Positions 1-6,867 of a stretch of DNA of 18,289 nucleotides are shown one piece after another (position 1 is the first letter of the stretch; every line of letters starts with the position of its first letter). This DNA is from CAYJLA01 sp964371305 (GTDB lineage Bacteria; Bacillota_I; Bacilli_A; RFN20; CAG-826): assembly GCA_964371305.1 (NCBI GenBank), contig CAYJLA010000022.1, positions 1 through 18,289 of the forward strand, read 5' to 3'. The position numbers were made by a program, and so were the translations under genes. A model generated the notes under the pieces. It saw nothing but the letters and a program-made list of their open reading frames with translations. It was not told the origin of the DNA and did not search any database.

Positions 1-26
1 ATCGCTACAAAAAACTCTTAAAGGTT

Positions 27-407
27 TTATTTAAATAATATTTTATATTGTTTATCTCTATCTACATTGTTTATAAGAAATGTAATTTTATTACTCATCA
101 ATACAACTTTTAAGTTTTTTTCATTTAATTCTTCAATGTTTATGTCCTGAGTAGTCTTAACCAGAACTTCAACTCTGCTTCCTTTAATGGTTATATTTTC
201 AAAATTATCTTCCCCTCCTATAATTTTCAATACTTCATCAGTTAATTTATAATGGGTAATTTCATTGATAGAGTTTGTTTGCCCTTTCGAACTCTTTGCT
301 TTTAATAATAAGAAAGTGATTAAAATTACAACTATCAAACACACTATTGCAATAACAATATAAACGCTATAAGTTTCTAAGAATCTATTAAAATTTTCTA
401 AAGTCAT
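27..407 (-). CDS. Membrane-anchored PTS EIIB-like protein lacking the catalytic Cys
   Basis: 126 aa. Residues about 15-36 form one hydrophobic transmembrane segment. Residues about 52-126 resemble the glucose-family PTS EIIB fold: a helix leading to IIGGEDNFENI (the family has LGGxxNIxxV), then an SRVEVLVK strand and a late strand KITFLI. In true EIIB the phosphorylated Cys lies in a CxTRLRV motif. Here the aligned stretch is TIKGSRVEV, with Thr at the Cys position, so phosphotransfer is not expected. No EIIC or EIIA domain is attached, and no sugar genes are nearby. I start at the ATG at 405-407 because AGAGGT sits just upstream; a TTG 15 nt further out would place that SD inside the gene. 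The role is unknown; sensing, or a scaffold with an EIIB-like fold, is only inference. The fold assignment rests on motif pattern alone. Confidence 0.6.
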   Translation of the reverse strand: MTLENFNRFLETYSVYIVIAIVCLIVVILITFLLLKAKSSKGQTNSINEITHYKLTDEVLKIIGGEDNFENITIKGSRVEVLVKTTQDINIEELNEKNLKVVLMSNKITFLINNVDRDKQYKILFK

Positions 408-441
408 ATTTATACCTCTCAAATATCTCTTAAATAAAATT

Positions 442-463
442 AATTATAGAAATATCTATAATT
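442..463. repeat. Inverted repeat carrying back-to-back TATAAT boxes between divergent genes
   Basis: Arms AATTATAGA (442-450) and TCTATAATT (455-463) are perfect 9-bp complements around AATA. Each arm contains a TATAAT, on the minus strand at 443-448 and on the plus strand at 457-462, pointing away from each other towards the EIIB-like and CYTH genes. No good -35 elements are visible. It could be a pair of overlapping promoters, an operator, or simply AT-rich chance. Confidence 0.35.
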
Positions 464-504
464 TTACCATAAAATTATTATAAGTAAAATATAGGAGAAG
501 TTTT

Positions 505-1033
505 ATGTCAACAAATATCGAAATCGAATCAAAAGCATTAGTAAGTGAGTTAGAGTTTAAAAAAATACTCAAAAGTTTTAAAGACCGTTTACGTCCTACC
601 TACTCGCATACAAACTATTACATCGATTCAACTACACATGATTTAATCAGTCATGGCATTGTATTGAACTCCTATGGCGGAAGGTTTGTTAGAGAAAAAT
701 CAAACACTTAAAGCTGATGATTTAGTTCTCTTAAAAGAAACAAATAAATTACCAGATGGCGATATAAAAAGATTTTTAACTACGTTGGGTTTTAAAATTG
801 ATAACTTGAAAATACTATCTCAATTAAAAACCATAAGATCTGATGTTGAATACAAAAATGGTTTACTTAGCTTTGATGAAAATCATTATAATAACAAAGT
901 GGACTATGAGATTGAATTTGAATTTACTTCACAACCACAAGCTGAAAAAATTATGGAAGAACTTTTACAAGAGTTTAAAATTTTATACACACCAAATAAA
1001 AAATCAAAAGTCCTAAGGGCTCTTGATTTATAA
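505..1033 (+). pseudogene. CYTH-domain (YjbK-like) protein, disrupted by an internal deletion and frameshift
   Basis: A good SD (AGGAGAAG) precedes the ATG at 505. The first frame encodes IEIESKALVSELEF and TNYYIDS and runs to GIVL (residue 54, ending at 666), the typical start of a CYTH (triphosphate tunnel metalloenzyme) protein. It then goes out of frame and stops at 709-711. The homology resumes in the +1 frame from about 668 with TPMAEGLLEKNQTL, then LPDGDIKRFL and VDYEIEFE, and ends at 1033. Compared from memory with Bacillus YjbK, what is missing between GIVL and TP is the block holding LRIRxK and LTLK, about 14 codons. With one base remaining, that is a loss of about 41 nt. Those residues line the phosphate-binding tunnel, so neither fragment should be active. 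The gene lies beside spx and trpS, as yjbK does in Bacillus. An assembly error cannot be excluded. Confidence 0.8.
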
Positions 1034-1053
1034 ATTAAAAGTTATTTTAAGAA

Positions 1054-1494
1054 TTATTGAGTTTGTTCTTTGTTTTTTCTATGATCACAAAACTCGTAAT
1101 TTTCACAATCATTCGTACACCTTGATTCTCTAACATATCTTTTAGCACGTGGAATAAATGACCTTATTTCTTCTTCGTTATATCCAACTTGTATCCTTTT
1201 ATCATCAACGATAATAGGTCTTTTTAGCACACTTGGATTTTGTTTAATAAATTCAATTAATTCACTAATTTTAAAGTCATCAAAATCAATATTCTTTTCT
1301 TTAATCAGTCTACTTCTTGTAGAAATAATATCAGCTGTGCCATTTTCAGTCTTTGCAAGCATTTCAGATAATTCTTTCTTATTGAGTGTAACTTTAAAAA
1401 TGTTCTTCTCGACAAATGGTATTTTTTGATCTCCTAACCACTTTACAACTTTGCTACAGCTTGAACAACTAGGCGATGTATACACAATTATCAT
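1054..1494 (-). CDS. spx: Spx/ArsC-family transcriptional regulator with Cys-rich C-terminal tail
   Basis: 146 aa. Spx binds the C-terminal domain of the RNA polymerase alpha subunit and redirects transcription under thiol stress. The redox switch CSSC is at residues 10-13. G52, in ENGTADIISTRS, sits at the position needed for alpha-subunit contact. R92 in KRPIIVDDKR and the block QVGYNEEEIRSFIPR are also conserved. All match Bacillus Spx position for position. The usual length is about 131 aa. This one adds a tail with CTNDC, then EFCDH, that is Cx3C-x5-CxH, which ordinary Spx lacks. The start has a strong SD (AGGAGGG) about 7 nt upstream, with TATAAT on the minus strand at 1519-1524. It is convergent with the broken CYTH gene, with a gap of about 20 nt. 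The tail's role is unknown. Confidence 0.92.
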   Translation of the reverse strand: MIIVYTSPSCSSCSKVVKWLGDQKIPFVEKNIFKVTLNKKELSEMLAKTENGTADIISTRSRLIKEKNIDFDDFKISELIEFIKQNPSVLKRPIIVDDKRIQVGYNEEEIRSFIPRAKRYVRESRCTNDCENYEFCDHRKNKEQTQ

Positions 1495-1568
1495 ATAGTT
1501 TCCCTCCTATATACTTTAATTATATAGTAAAAACATACATGTGTGTACAAAACTTATGAAAAATATTC

Positions 1569-1574
1569 TATAAT
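1569..1574 (+). promoter_or_regulatory. Probable trpS -10 box
   Basis: TATAAT lies 17 nt before the trpS ATG. AGAGGT follows as SD. No convincing -35 was found. The resulting 5' leader is about 10 nt, far too short for a T-box, so trpS is not controlled by one here. Confidence 0.5.
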
Positions 1575-1591
1575 ATACAAGAGGTAATTGT

Positions 1592-2587
1592 ATGAATAGA
1601 GTATTAAGTGGCATAAAACCAACCGGAAACCTAACATTAGGAAATTATTTAGGAGCATTAAAAAATTTTCCAAAATATCAGGATGCTGATGACTTATTTA
1701 TTTTTATTGCCGATTTACATGCTTTAACATTGCCAATTGATCCACAAATACTAAGGGCACACACTAAACAAATTGCAGCTACTTATTTGGCTTGTGGTTT
1801 AGATCCAAATAAATGCACACTTTTCTTGCAGTCTCAAGTAAGTGCTCATGCCGAACTAAATGTAATATTACAAAATTATTTATACATGGGTGAACTTTCT
1901 AGAATGACACAATTTAAAGATAAATCGTCTAAATGTAACGAATCGGCTATTGGATTAGGCCTATTTGCTTATCCAGTTCTCATGGCTTCTGACATATTAC
2001 TTTATGATGCCACTACTGTTCCAGTAGGACAAGACCAAAACCAACATGTAGAAATTACCCGTGATTTGGTTAATAGATTTAACAAAAGGTATGGTCAAGA
2101 TGTTTTAATTATGCCGAAAGCTGTACAACCAAAAATTGGAAAAAAAATAATGTCTCTGCAAAACCCTACGCAAAAGATGGGCAAATCTGAATCACATGAT
2201 GTAAAGGGCACTATATTCCTTAACGACGACCCAGCTGTAATACGAAAGAAGATAATGTCTGCAGTAACAGATATGGATGATAAAATTGTTTTTGATGATA
2301 TTAACAAGCCTGGCATCTCAAATTTACTAACCATCTATTGTGCATTAAAAGAGTGTTCAATAGAAGATGCACAAATTAGATTTAGCGAAATGCGATATGG
2401 AGATTTTAAAAAAGAAGTGGCTGATGTTGTTGTGGCAGAAATTTCTTTCTTACAACAAAAAATACAGACGATTCTTAAGACTGATGAAATAGATAGAGTA
2501 CTTGCTCAAGGCAAAAATAAAGCGGAATTAGTAGCGAATAAAACATTAAGAAGAGTTAAGGAAGTTGTGGGTTTAATCAATGAATAA
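1592..2587 (+). CDS. trpS: Tryptophanyl-tRNA synthetase
   Basis: 331 aa, normal for a bacterial TrpRS. This class I enzyme charges tRNA-Trp with tryptophan using ATP. The N-terminus reads VLSGIKPTGNLTLGNYLGAL, where TLGN is the family form of HIGH. The middle has PVGQDQNQHVEITRDL (the adenylate and substrate region), and KMGKSES at about residue 201 is the KMSKS loop, with Gly for the usual first Ser. The start is supported by AGAGGT 7 nt upstream. The last 8 bp overlap the following Cof phosphatase gene, so the two are probably translated from one mRNA. The neighbouring spx on the opposite strand recalls the trpS-spx region of Bacillus. Confidence 0.96.
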   Translation: MNRVLSGIKPTGNLTLGNYLGALKNFPKYQDADDLFIFIADLHALTLPIDPQILRAHTKQIAATYLACGLDPNKCTLFLQSQVSAHAELNVILQNYLYMGELSRMTQFKDKSSKCNESAIGLGLFAYPVLMASDILLYDATTVPVGQDQNQHVEITRDLVNRFNKRYGQDVLIMPKAVQPKIGKKIMSLQNPTQKMGKSESHDVKGTIFLNDDPAVIRKKIMSAVTDMDDKIVFDDINKPGISNLLTIYCALKECSIEDAQIRFSEMRYGDFKKEVADVVVAEISFLQQKIQTILKTDEIDRVLAQGKNKAELVANKTLRRVKEVVGLINE

Positions 2588-3404
2588 GTCTTTTCCTTTA
2601 GTAATATCACTTGATATGGACGGTACATTACTAGACGACCAAAAAAATATTTGCCCAAAAACTGAACAACTACTGAAACAACTTGTGAAAAAAGGTCACT
2701 ATATCGTATTGACTAGCGGACGACCACCTAGAACTCTTTTTGACCACTACAACCAATTACAATTGAATACACCATTAATCTGTTACAATGGAAATTATGT
2801 TATACATCCTAACGATCATATTTTTCCGGAAATACTTAATGTTTTTAATAAGAACAATCTCGGAAATATGTATGAAGAGTTGAAAAGTAAAAAGTTAGCG
2901 CAAGGATATACATCTGAAACAAATTCCCATATATGTTATGATGTTTTCGACCCTTTTCTAGATAAATTTTTCTCTTCAAATAATATGATATCGAAAGAAG
3001 GTAATGTTTCAGATTGTGTTTTAGAAGATCCATTCACATTTATTGTTAAAACTTTTGGTGAATATGAAAGACGTGAAGAAATTGTTAGTATACTTAAAAA
3101 ATACGGCTATGAACCACGTTTTTGGACAACTACGACATATTTAGAATTATATAGACATGAAATATCAAAGGGCTCCGCTATTTTACACGTAGCAAAATAT
3201 TATGACATACCAAGAGAAAATATTATTGCTTTTGGAGATGCAGATAATGATATTGAATTATTAAGTGAAGCAGGTGTTTCTGTAGCAATGAAAAATGCTA
3301 ATGATAAGTTAAAAAACATAGCCACTATGGTTAGTTTAGAAGATAATAACAATGATGGAATTTACTATACATTGTTGCAAATTTTAGATAAATACCTTAG
3401 CTGA
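2580..3404 (+). CDS. Cof-type HAD phosphatase
   Basis: 274 aa. This is a haloacid dehalogenase superfamily, Cof (IIB cap) phosphatase, a cytosolic Mg-dependent enzyme acting on sugar phosphates, nucleotides or flavin phosphates. Motif I is SLDMDGTLLDD (nucleophile D11, acid D13). Motif II is LTSGRP. The Lys motif is in EISKGSAI, and motif IV is GDADNDIELL. The cap lies between residues of about 85 and 190. The start overlaps trpS by 8 bp, so translation is probably coupled. It stops at TGA (3402-3404), one of two direct signs that UGA is a stop here. Its 3' end overlaps the oppositely oriented pseudouridine synthase by 8 bp. The substrate cannot be told from sequence. Confidence 0.9.
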   Translation: MNKSFPLVISLDMDGTLLDDQKNICPKTEQLLKQLVKKGHYIVLTSGRPPRTLFDHYNQLQLNTPLICYNGNYVIHPNDHIFPEILNVFNKNNLGNMYEELKSKKLAQGYTSETNSHICYDVFDPFLDKFFSSNNMISKEGNVSDCVLEDPFTFIVKTFGEYERREEIVSILKKYGYEPRFWTTTTYLELYRHEISKGSAILHVAKYYDIPRENIIAFGDADNDIELLSEAGVSVAMKNANDKLKNIATMVSLEDNNNDGIYYTLLQILDKYLS

Positions 3405-4356
3405 GTTTATCTAATATCTTTTGTTCTTTATCCGGCAAATTAATTTTAAATACTTTATTGCTTAAGTAGTTTAACTTGCTAGGAATTTGTTTAAATTTAA
3501 GTGTATATGCTATCAAAAATTGACTATCGTATTTATATAAATTTTTAAATGTTTTGTTTTCTGAGAAGTTACCGTATTTACTATCTCCCATTACAGGATG
3601 ACCAACATATTGCATATGAACTCTTATTTGGTGCGTTCTTCCTGTAAATATCTCTACATCGCATAAAGAATAGTTCTTGTATTGCTTCACTCGTGTAAAC
3701 TTTGTTAATGCACTTTTAGCACCATTCGAAATTGTATCAACTTTAACAATTTTTGTTTTCTCATTTTTCTTTAAAGGTTTATCAATAGTACCGCTCTTTG
3801 GACAAACACCATAAACCAGTGCTAAATAGTGTTTCTCAATATTATTTTTTTCCTTAAATAATTCCTCTAAAATTTGAAGAGACGTTAAATTTTTTGCAAA
3901 ACATATTATTCCACAAGTATTTCGATCTAATCTATGCGCAGGAGCTGGTATGAAACCCTTATCTATATTAGGATCATATTCTTTTGTATATACTAAATGA
4001 GAAATAATTAAATCGGCTAAAGTATCTTCATTCTCAGTACTTTTATGTGTTAAAATACCTTTTGGTTTATTAACGAAAATTACATTTGAATCTTCATATA
4101 CTATCTCGTAAGGAAATTTTTTTCCAACAACTTTTTTCTCGGGATTATCAACAGATTCTTCTTGTTTTAAAAATATCTTAACAAAATCACCTTCTTGCAA
4201 AATGTACGAAATATCAACCCACTTGCCATTTACTTTAACATCTTTTTTTCTGAACACTTTATATAAGTGTGAAGTTGGTATATTCACAAAGTGTTTTTTT
4301 ATGAACTTATCAATTCTTTGATTACAATCAATCTTAGTTATTTGGAATTCTTTCAT
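3397..4356 (-). CDS. RluC/RluD-type 23S rRNA pseudouridine synthase
   Basis: 319 aa. The enzyme isomerises uridine to pseudouridine in large-subunit rRNA. Residues about 1-65 are an S4 RNA-binding domain (NQRIDKFIKKHF, then VKVNGKWVD and LQEGDFVKIFL). The catalytic domain has INV-type FVNKPKGILTH, then APAHRLDRNTCGI, where the Asp in HRLDR is the nucleophile, followed by TGRTHQIRVHMQYVGHPVMGDSKYG. The RLDRNTCG form is common in the RluC-like group of Firmicutes. Target uridines cannot be assigned. No SD is visible. Instead an extended -10 (TGATATAAT) ends 6 nt before the ATG, so the message may be leaderless. Confidence 0.92.
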   Translation of the reverse strand: MKEFQITKIDCNQRIDKFIKKHFVNIPTSHLYKVFRKKDVKVNGKWVDISYILQEGDFVKIFLKQEESVDNPEKKVVGKKFPYEIVYEDSNVIFVNKPKGILTHKSTENEDTLADLIISHLVYTKEYDPNIDKGFIPAPAHRLDRNTCGIICFAKNLTSLQILEELFKEKNNIEKHYLALVYGVCPKSGTIDKPLKKNEKTKIVKVDTISNGAKSALTKFTRVKQYKNYSLCDVEIFTGRTHQIRVHMQYVGHPVMGDSKYGNFSENKTFKNLYKYDSQFLIAYTLKFKQIPSKLNYLSNKVFKINLPDKEQKILDKLS

Positions 4357-4362
4357 ATTTAT

Positions 4363-4371
4363 ATTATATCA
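4363..4371 (-). promoter_or_regulatory. Extended -10 promoter implying a leaderless transcript
   Basis: On the minus strand TGATATAAT is followed by 6 nt (ATAAAT) and then the ATG of the pseudouridine synthase. The expected start point falls at or next to the ATG. No SD and no good -35 are seen. Confidence 0.6.
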
Positions 4372-4420
4372 TTATTGAATAAAATTGCGGAAAAAAACAA
4401 CTACAAAATCTAGATTATCA

Positions 4421-4449
4421 TTGCTATTAAAATACTTTGCTAATATAAT
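4421..4449 (+). promoter_or_regulatory. tRNA-Ser promoter
   Basis: A -35 of TTGCTA (4421-4426), a 17-nt spacer and a perfect -10 TATAAT (4444-4449). The predicted start is about 4 nt before the mature tRNA 5' end. Confidence 0.7.
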
Positions 4450-4459
4450 TTATAAGAAC

Positions 4460-4550
4460 GGAGAAATACCCAAGTGGCTGAAGGGGCTGGCTTGGAAAGC
4501 TAGTAGGCTTGTAACAGGGCGCGAGGGTTCAAATCCCTCTTTCTCCGCCA
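4460..4550 (+). tRNA. tRNA-Ser(GGA)
   Basis: 91 nt including an encoded CCA. The acceptor GGAGAAA (4460-4466) pairs with TTTCTCC (4540-4546), and the discriminator is G. The anticodon stem CTGGC/GCTAG encloses TTGGAAA, giving anticodon GGA at 4494-4496. A long variable arm, typical of class II tRNA-Ser, is present. It reads UCC and UCU. It has its own promoter and terminator. Confidence 0.97.
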
Positions 4551-4565
4551 TTAAGTTATAAATTA

Positions 4566-4593
4566 AAATACCGCATTAAATGCGGTATTTTTT
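4566..4593. terminator. Probably bidirectional intrinsic terminator
   Basis: A 10-bp stem (4566-4575 with 4581-4590, core ACCGCA/TGCGGT) and loop TTAAA, followed by a T-run to 4593 on the plus strand and TTTTAATT on the minus strand. It ends tRNA-Ser on the plus strand. On the minus strand it lies directly after the stop codon of the 166-aa gene, the last gene of the hpf operon. Confidence 0.85.
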
Positions 4594-5092
4594 ATTGGTC
4601 TTGTTTGTTTGCGTCAAATATTTCTTCCATGATTTCACCTTCGACAACATCAGGATTTCTCCCCTCATCTTCAACTTTATCAGTTGGATGAAGAACTTCC
4701 TTAATTGATTCTGGTACTTCACTTTTTGGTTTTTTGACCACTTTTTTGTTTTCAGTTTCTTTCATATTTTCTCCCTCTGAAATAACTTCTTTCTCGTCTT
4801 TTTGCGTATAGGCAAGACGCTGTGCTCTTCTTTGTGCCTTGTCATGCTCTTTATCAGTCGTATATGAATGCGCTAATAGCGTAATAACAACAATTACAGC
4901 ACCTATACCAATAAGAATTAAACCTATATATAAAAAGTCCATAGTTTCTTTTTCGGCCATTCTCAAACTGTTGTCAGCACTTACACTAAATGCAACAATA
5001 TCCAATACAAACATTACAAGCGATGCAAGCATTGCAAGTCCGCCAATAACGTATAATGATAGTTCGGTTTTTTTTAATTTCAGTTTTCTCAT
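4592..5092 (-). CDS. Two-TM membrane protein with a charged cytoplasmic tail, function unknown
   Basis: 166 aa; not recognised. A basic N-terminus (MRKLKLKK) leads into two hydrophobic segments, about residues 11-34 and 51-73, joined by a short polar loop with an acidic-basic cluster. Residues about 78-166 are strongly charged and probably disordered: Lys/Arg/Gln-rich first (KAQRRAQRL), then acidic (EGEIMEEIFDANKQDQ). No signal-peptide cleavage site is obvious. With positive N-terminal and post-TM2 residues, both ends are probably cytoplasmic. The SD AAGGAG is at the right distance, and the gap to the upstream 289-aa gene is 11 nt. It is the last gene before the terminator, so it probably works with the 289-aa protein; that is inference from spacing. 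Confidence 0.8.
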   Translation of the reverse strand: MRKLKLKKTELSLYVIGGLAMLASLVMFVLDIVAFSVSADNSLRMAEKETMDFLYIGLILIGIGAVIVVITLLAHSYTTDKEHDKAQRRAQRLAYTQKDEKEVISEGENMKETENKKVVKKPKSEVPESIKEVLHPTDKVEDEGRNPDVVEGEIMEEIFDANKQDQ

Positions 5093-5103
5093 GTTTTCTC
5101 CTT

Positions 5104-5973
5104 TTAAGCATCTCCACCCATAGTTTGGGCACCTTTTTGTGCTTTAATTTGTTCATTCAATTCAATAAACTCGGTATATAATTTTCTATATTGTTCATTC
5201 CATTGCTGTTCGTATTTATTAGTATATTGGCTAATATCATTTTTAACTTCGGTGAACATGTCATTTAATTTTCCGTCTTTTGGCATTTCTCTTCTACCAC
5301 TAGTAATATCTAACAATTTGAACAATTTATCGGTAACATCCCAATATTCATTATCTTGTATTGTTGCTCTTGATCTAACAAGTGCAAATAAACTTACAAC
5401 ATTGCTAATATCTTTTTCTATAAAGTTACTTTGAGGAGTTTTTTCGCCTTTAGCCTCTTGTCTAGCTTTTGCGTATTCAGAATATAATTTTTGGAATTCT
5501 AAAAATAGCGTTAAATAACTTAAACCACGATAAAATCTTTCATCCAATGCTAATAACTTCTCAAAAGATTCTTCCATTAACTTTTCGTTACGAAGATGAT
5601 TTGCATGAACCATTAAAACATTCTTAAGTTCTTCCATAACAGGCATGACATTCTCGAAAATAACAATGTGTTGTGCATGATCCACTCTAATTTCTTCACC
5701 TGCCACCTTAATGACTCCACCTTCTTCTCCATAAATTTTATCATGTAAGTCATTGATACGATTAATTAGTTTCTCACCTGATTCAAGGTTTTTTTCATTA
5801 GTTAAAAAGTTTGCAAGAGGTGATTTCACTTCCAATTCCTTTTTAATAATATTTTTCCTACCATTAAAAGCTTCTAAAGAATACTTATCTCTACTAATTG
5901 TGTATTCCAATGTGTCTCTAACTGCTGTTTTGTAAGCAAGTATTGAGAATGTACCAAACGTTGTATTTTTCAT
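5104..5973 (-). CDS. Helical soluble protein of unknown function
   Basis: 289 aa; not recognised. No signal peptide or transmembrane segment is visible. The sequence is nearly all amphipathic helix, rich in Glu and Lys. The stretches about 55-160 and 235-280 look able to form coiled coils (for example NKYEQQWNEQYRKLYTEFIE), and there is a short Gly/Val-rich break near GGVIKVAGEEIRV at about 85-97. The C-terminus ends in a small flexible MGGDA. The ATG has SD AAAGGAG, which lies inside the last codons of the upstream HAD gene, with only 2 nt between the two genes, so they are co-translated. It is followed 11 nt later by the two-TM 166-aa protein. A structural or adaptor role at the membrane is possible but is not shown by any motif. 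Confidence 0.8.
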   Translation of the reverse strand: MKNTTFGTFSILAYKTAVRDTLEYTISRDKYSLEAFNGRKNIIKKELEVKSPLANFLTNEKNLESGEKLINRINDLHDKIYGEEGGVIKVAGEEIRVDHAQHIVIFENVMPVMEELKNVLMVHANHLRNEKLMEESFEKLLALDERFYRGLSYLTLFLEFQKLYSEYAKARQEAKGEKTPQSNFIEKDISNVVSLFALVRSRATIQDNEYWDVTDKLFKLLDITSGRREMPKDGKLNDMFTEVKNDISQYTNKYEQQWNEQYRKLYTEFIELNEQIKAQKGAQTMGGDA

Positions 5974-5975
5974 TA

Positions 5976-6845
5976 TTACTCTCCTTTGTTTGTTTCAAAA
6001 TATGTTTTTAAGTCACTAACACGTCTGACTATATGTCTAGCGTATTTTTGTATCCCTGGTTTAGAATGTTTCATACAATAACTATTTTCAAATTCTTTAA
6101 ACATAGAAATGTCATTGCCAGAATCGCCCACAACGTGAACATCATTAAAGTTAATCCCTACCTTTTCGCAATAAAATTTAATAGAGGCACCCTTACTAAT
6201 GTCTTTTTCAGTAATTTCAATAAATGGACCTACCCAATTACACTCATAATCATTACCGTGCTCATTCCTGAAAACTTTGTTTGCTTCATATGCTTCATTT
6301 TGGCTATTTTTGGTAATACCAAAGTATATCATAAGTTTATATACACTGCCATTATGTAAGTCATTCCAAAAAGTTTGGTCAGATAACACCATTTTATCGT
6401 AATAAACACCTTGAGAGTAATAATAAAAATCCAAAACAATTCTTGTTCTTTTACTCATATGAGTTTTATTAGCTACCATATTATTATCTTTAGAAAACAA
6501 AACAACACCATTTGGATTATATTCGCTAATAACTTTTTTAATAAAGTTTGTTGCTTTTTCATTATCAAATTTACGTCTGCGAATATCAGTTCCATCAACA
6601 TTAATAACTGCTCCATTACAAGCTAAAAAGTCAATTGGTCTATTAATTTTCTTCCTAACTTTTTTACAAAAATGCTCGGTTCTACCGGTAACAACTGCTA
6701 ATCTTCCACCACCATCAATAAATTCACGTAAAAATTTTAAGTTTTTACTACTGATTAGCCTAAACTTTGACTTAGGATAAAATAATGTTCCGTCAAGGTC
6801 TGTACATATTAATTTATTAACGTATTTGTCGCTCATAATTTGCAT
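5976..6845 (-). CDS. Cof-type HAD phosphatase
   Basis: 289 aa. This is a second HAD-IIB family phosphatase, clearly different from the one at 2580. Motif I is ICTDLDGTLFYP, motif II is VVTGRT, the Lys motif is ISKGASI, and motif IV is VVGDSGNDISMF. All catalytic positions are present. A possible internal start is Met4 (MSDKY). Neither start has a clear SD. A TATAAT (6853-6858 on the minus strand) lies 7 nt before the first ATG, so an internal leaderless promoter is possible in addition to read-through from the nucleotidase gene 22 nt upstream. The context with a secreted 5'-nucleotidase would fit sugar or nucleotide phosphate salvage, but the substrate is not readable from sequence. Confidence 0.88.
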   Translation of the reverse strand: MQIMSDKYVNKLICTDLDGTLFYPKSKFRLISSKNLKFLREFIDGGGRLAVVTGRTEHFCKKVRKKINRPIDFLACNGAVINVDGTDIRRRKFDNEKATNFIKKVISEYNPNGVVLFSKDNNMVANKTHMSKRTRIVLDFYYYSQGVYYDKMVLSDQTFWNDLHNGSVYKLMIYFGITKNSQNEAYEANKVFRNEHGNDYECNWVGPFIEITEKDISKGASIKFYCEKVGINFNDVHVVGDSGNDISMFKEFENSYCMKHSKPGIQKYARHIVRRVSDLKTYFETNKGE

Positions 6846-6867
6846 ATTAATAATTATACATTATTAT

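Noticed and set aside
690..711. Reading VREK in the first frame of the CYTH gene as the LRIRxK motif with a simple 1-nt frameshift
   Set aside because: The other frame gives TPMAEGLLEKNQTL through the same bases, which aligns better with the family after the TLK strand and gives the right total length only if the core block was deleted.
1534..1591. T-box leader for trpS
   Set aside because: The interval from the likely promoter to the ATG is far too short and has no specifier stem or terminator.
3402..3404. UGA read as Trp (Mycoplasma code)
   Set aside because: Both TGA-ended genes finish at natural family lengths, and Trp is encoded by TGG throughout.
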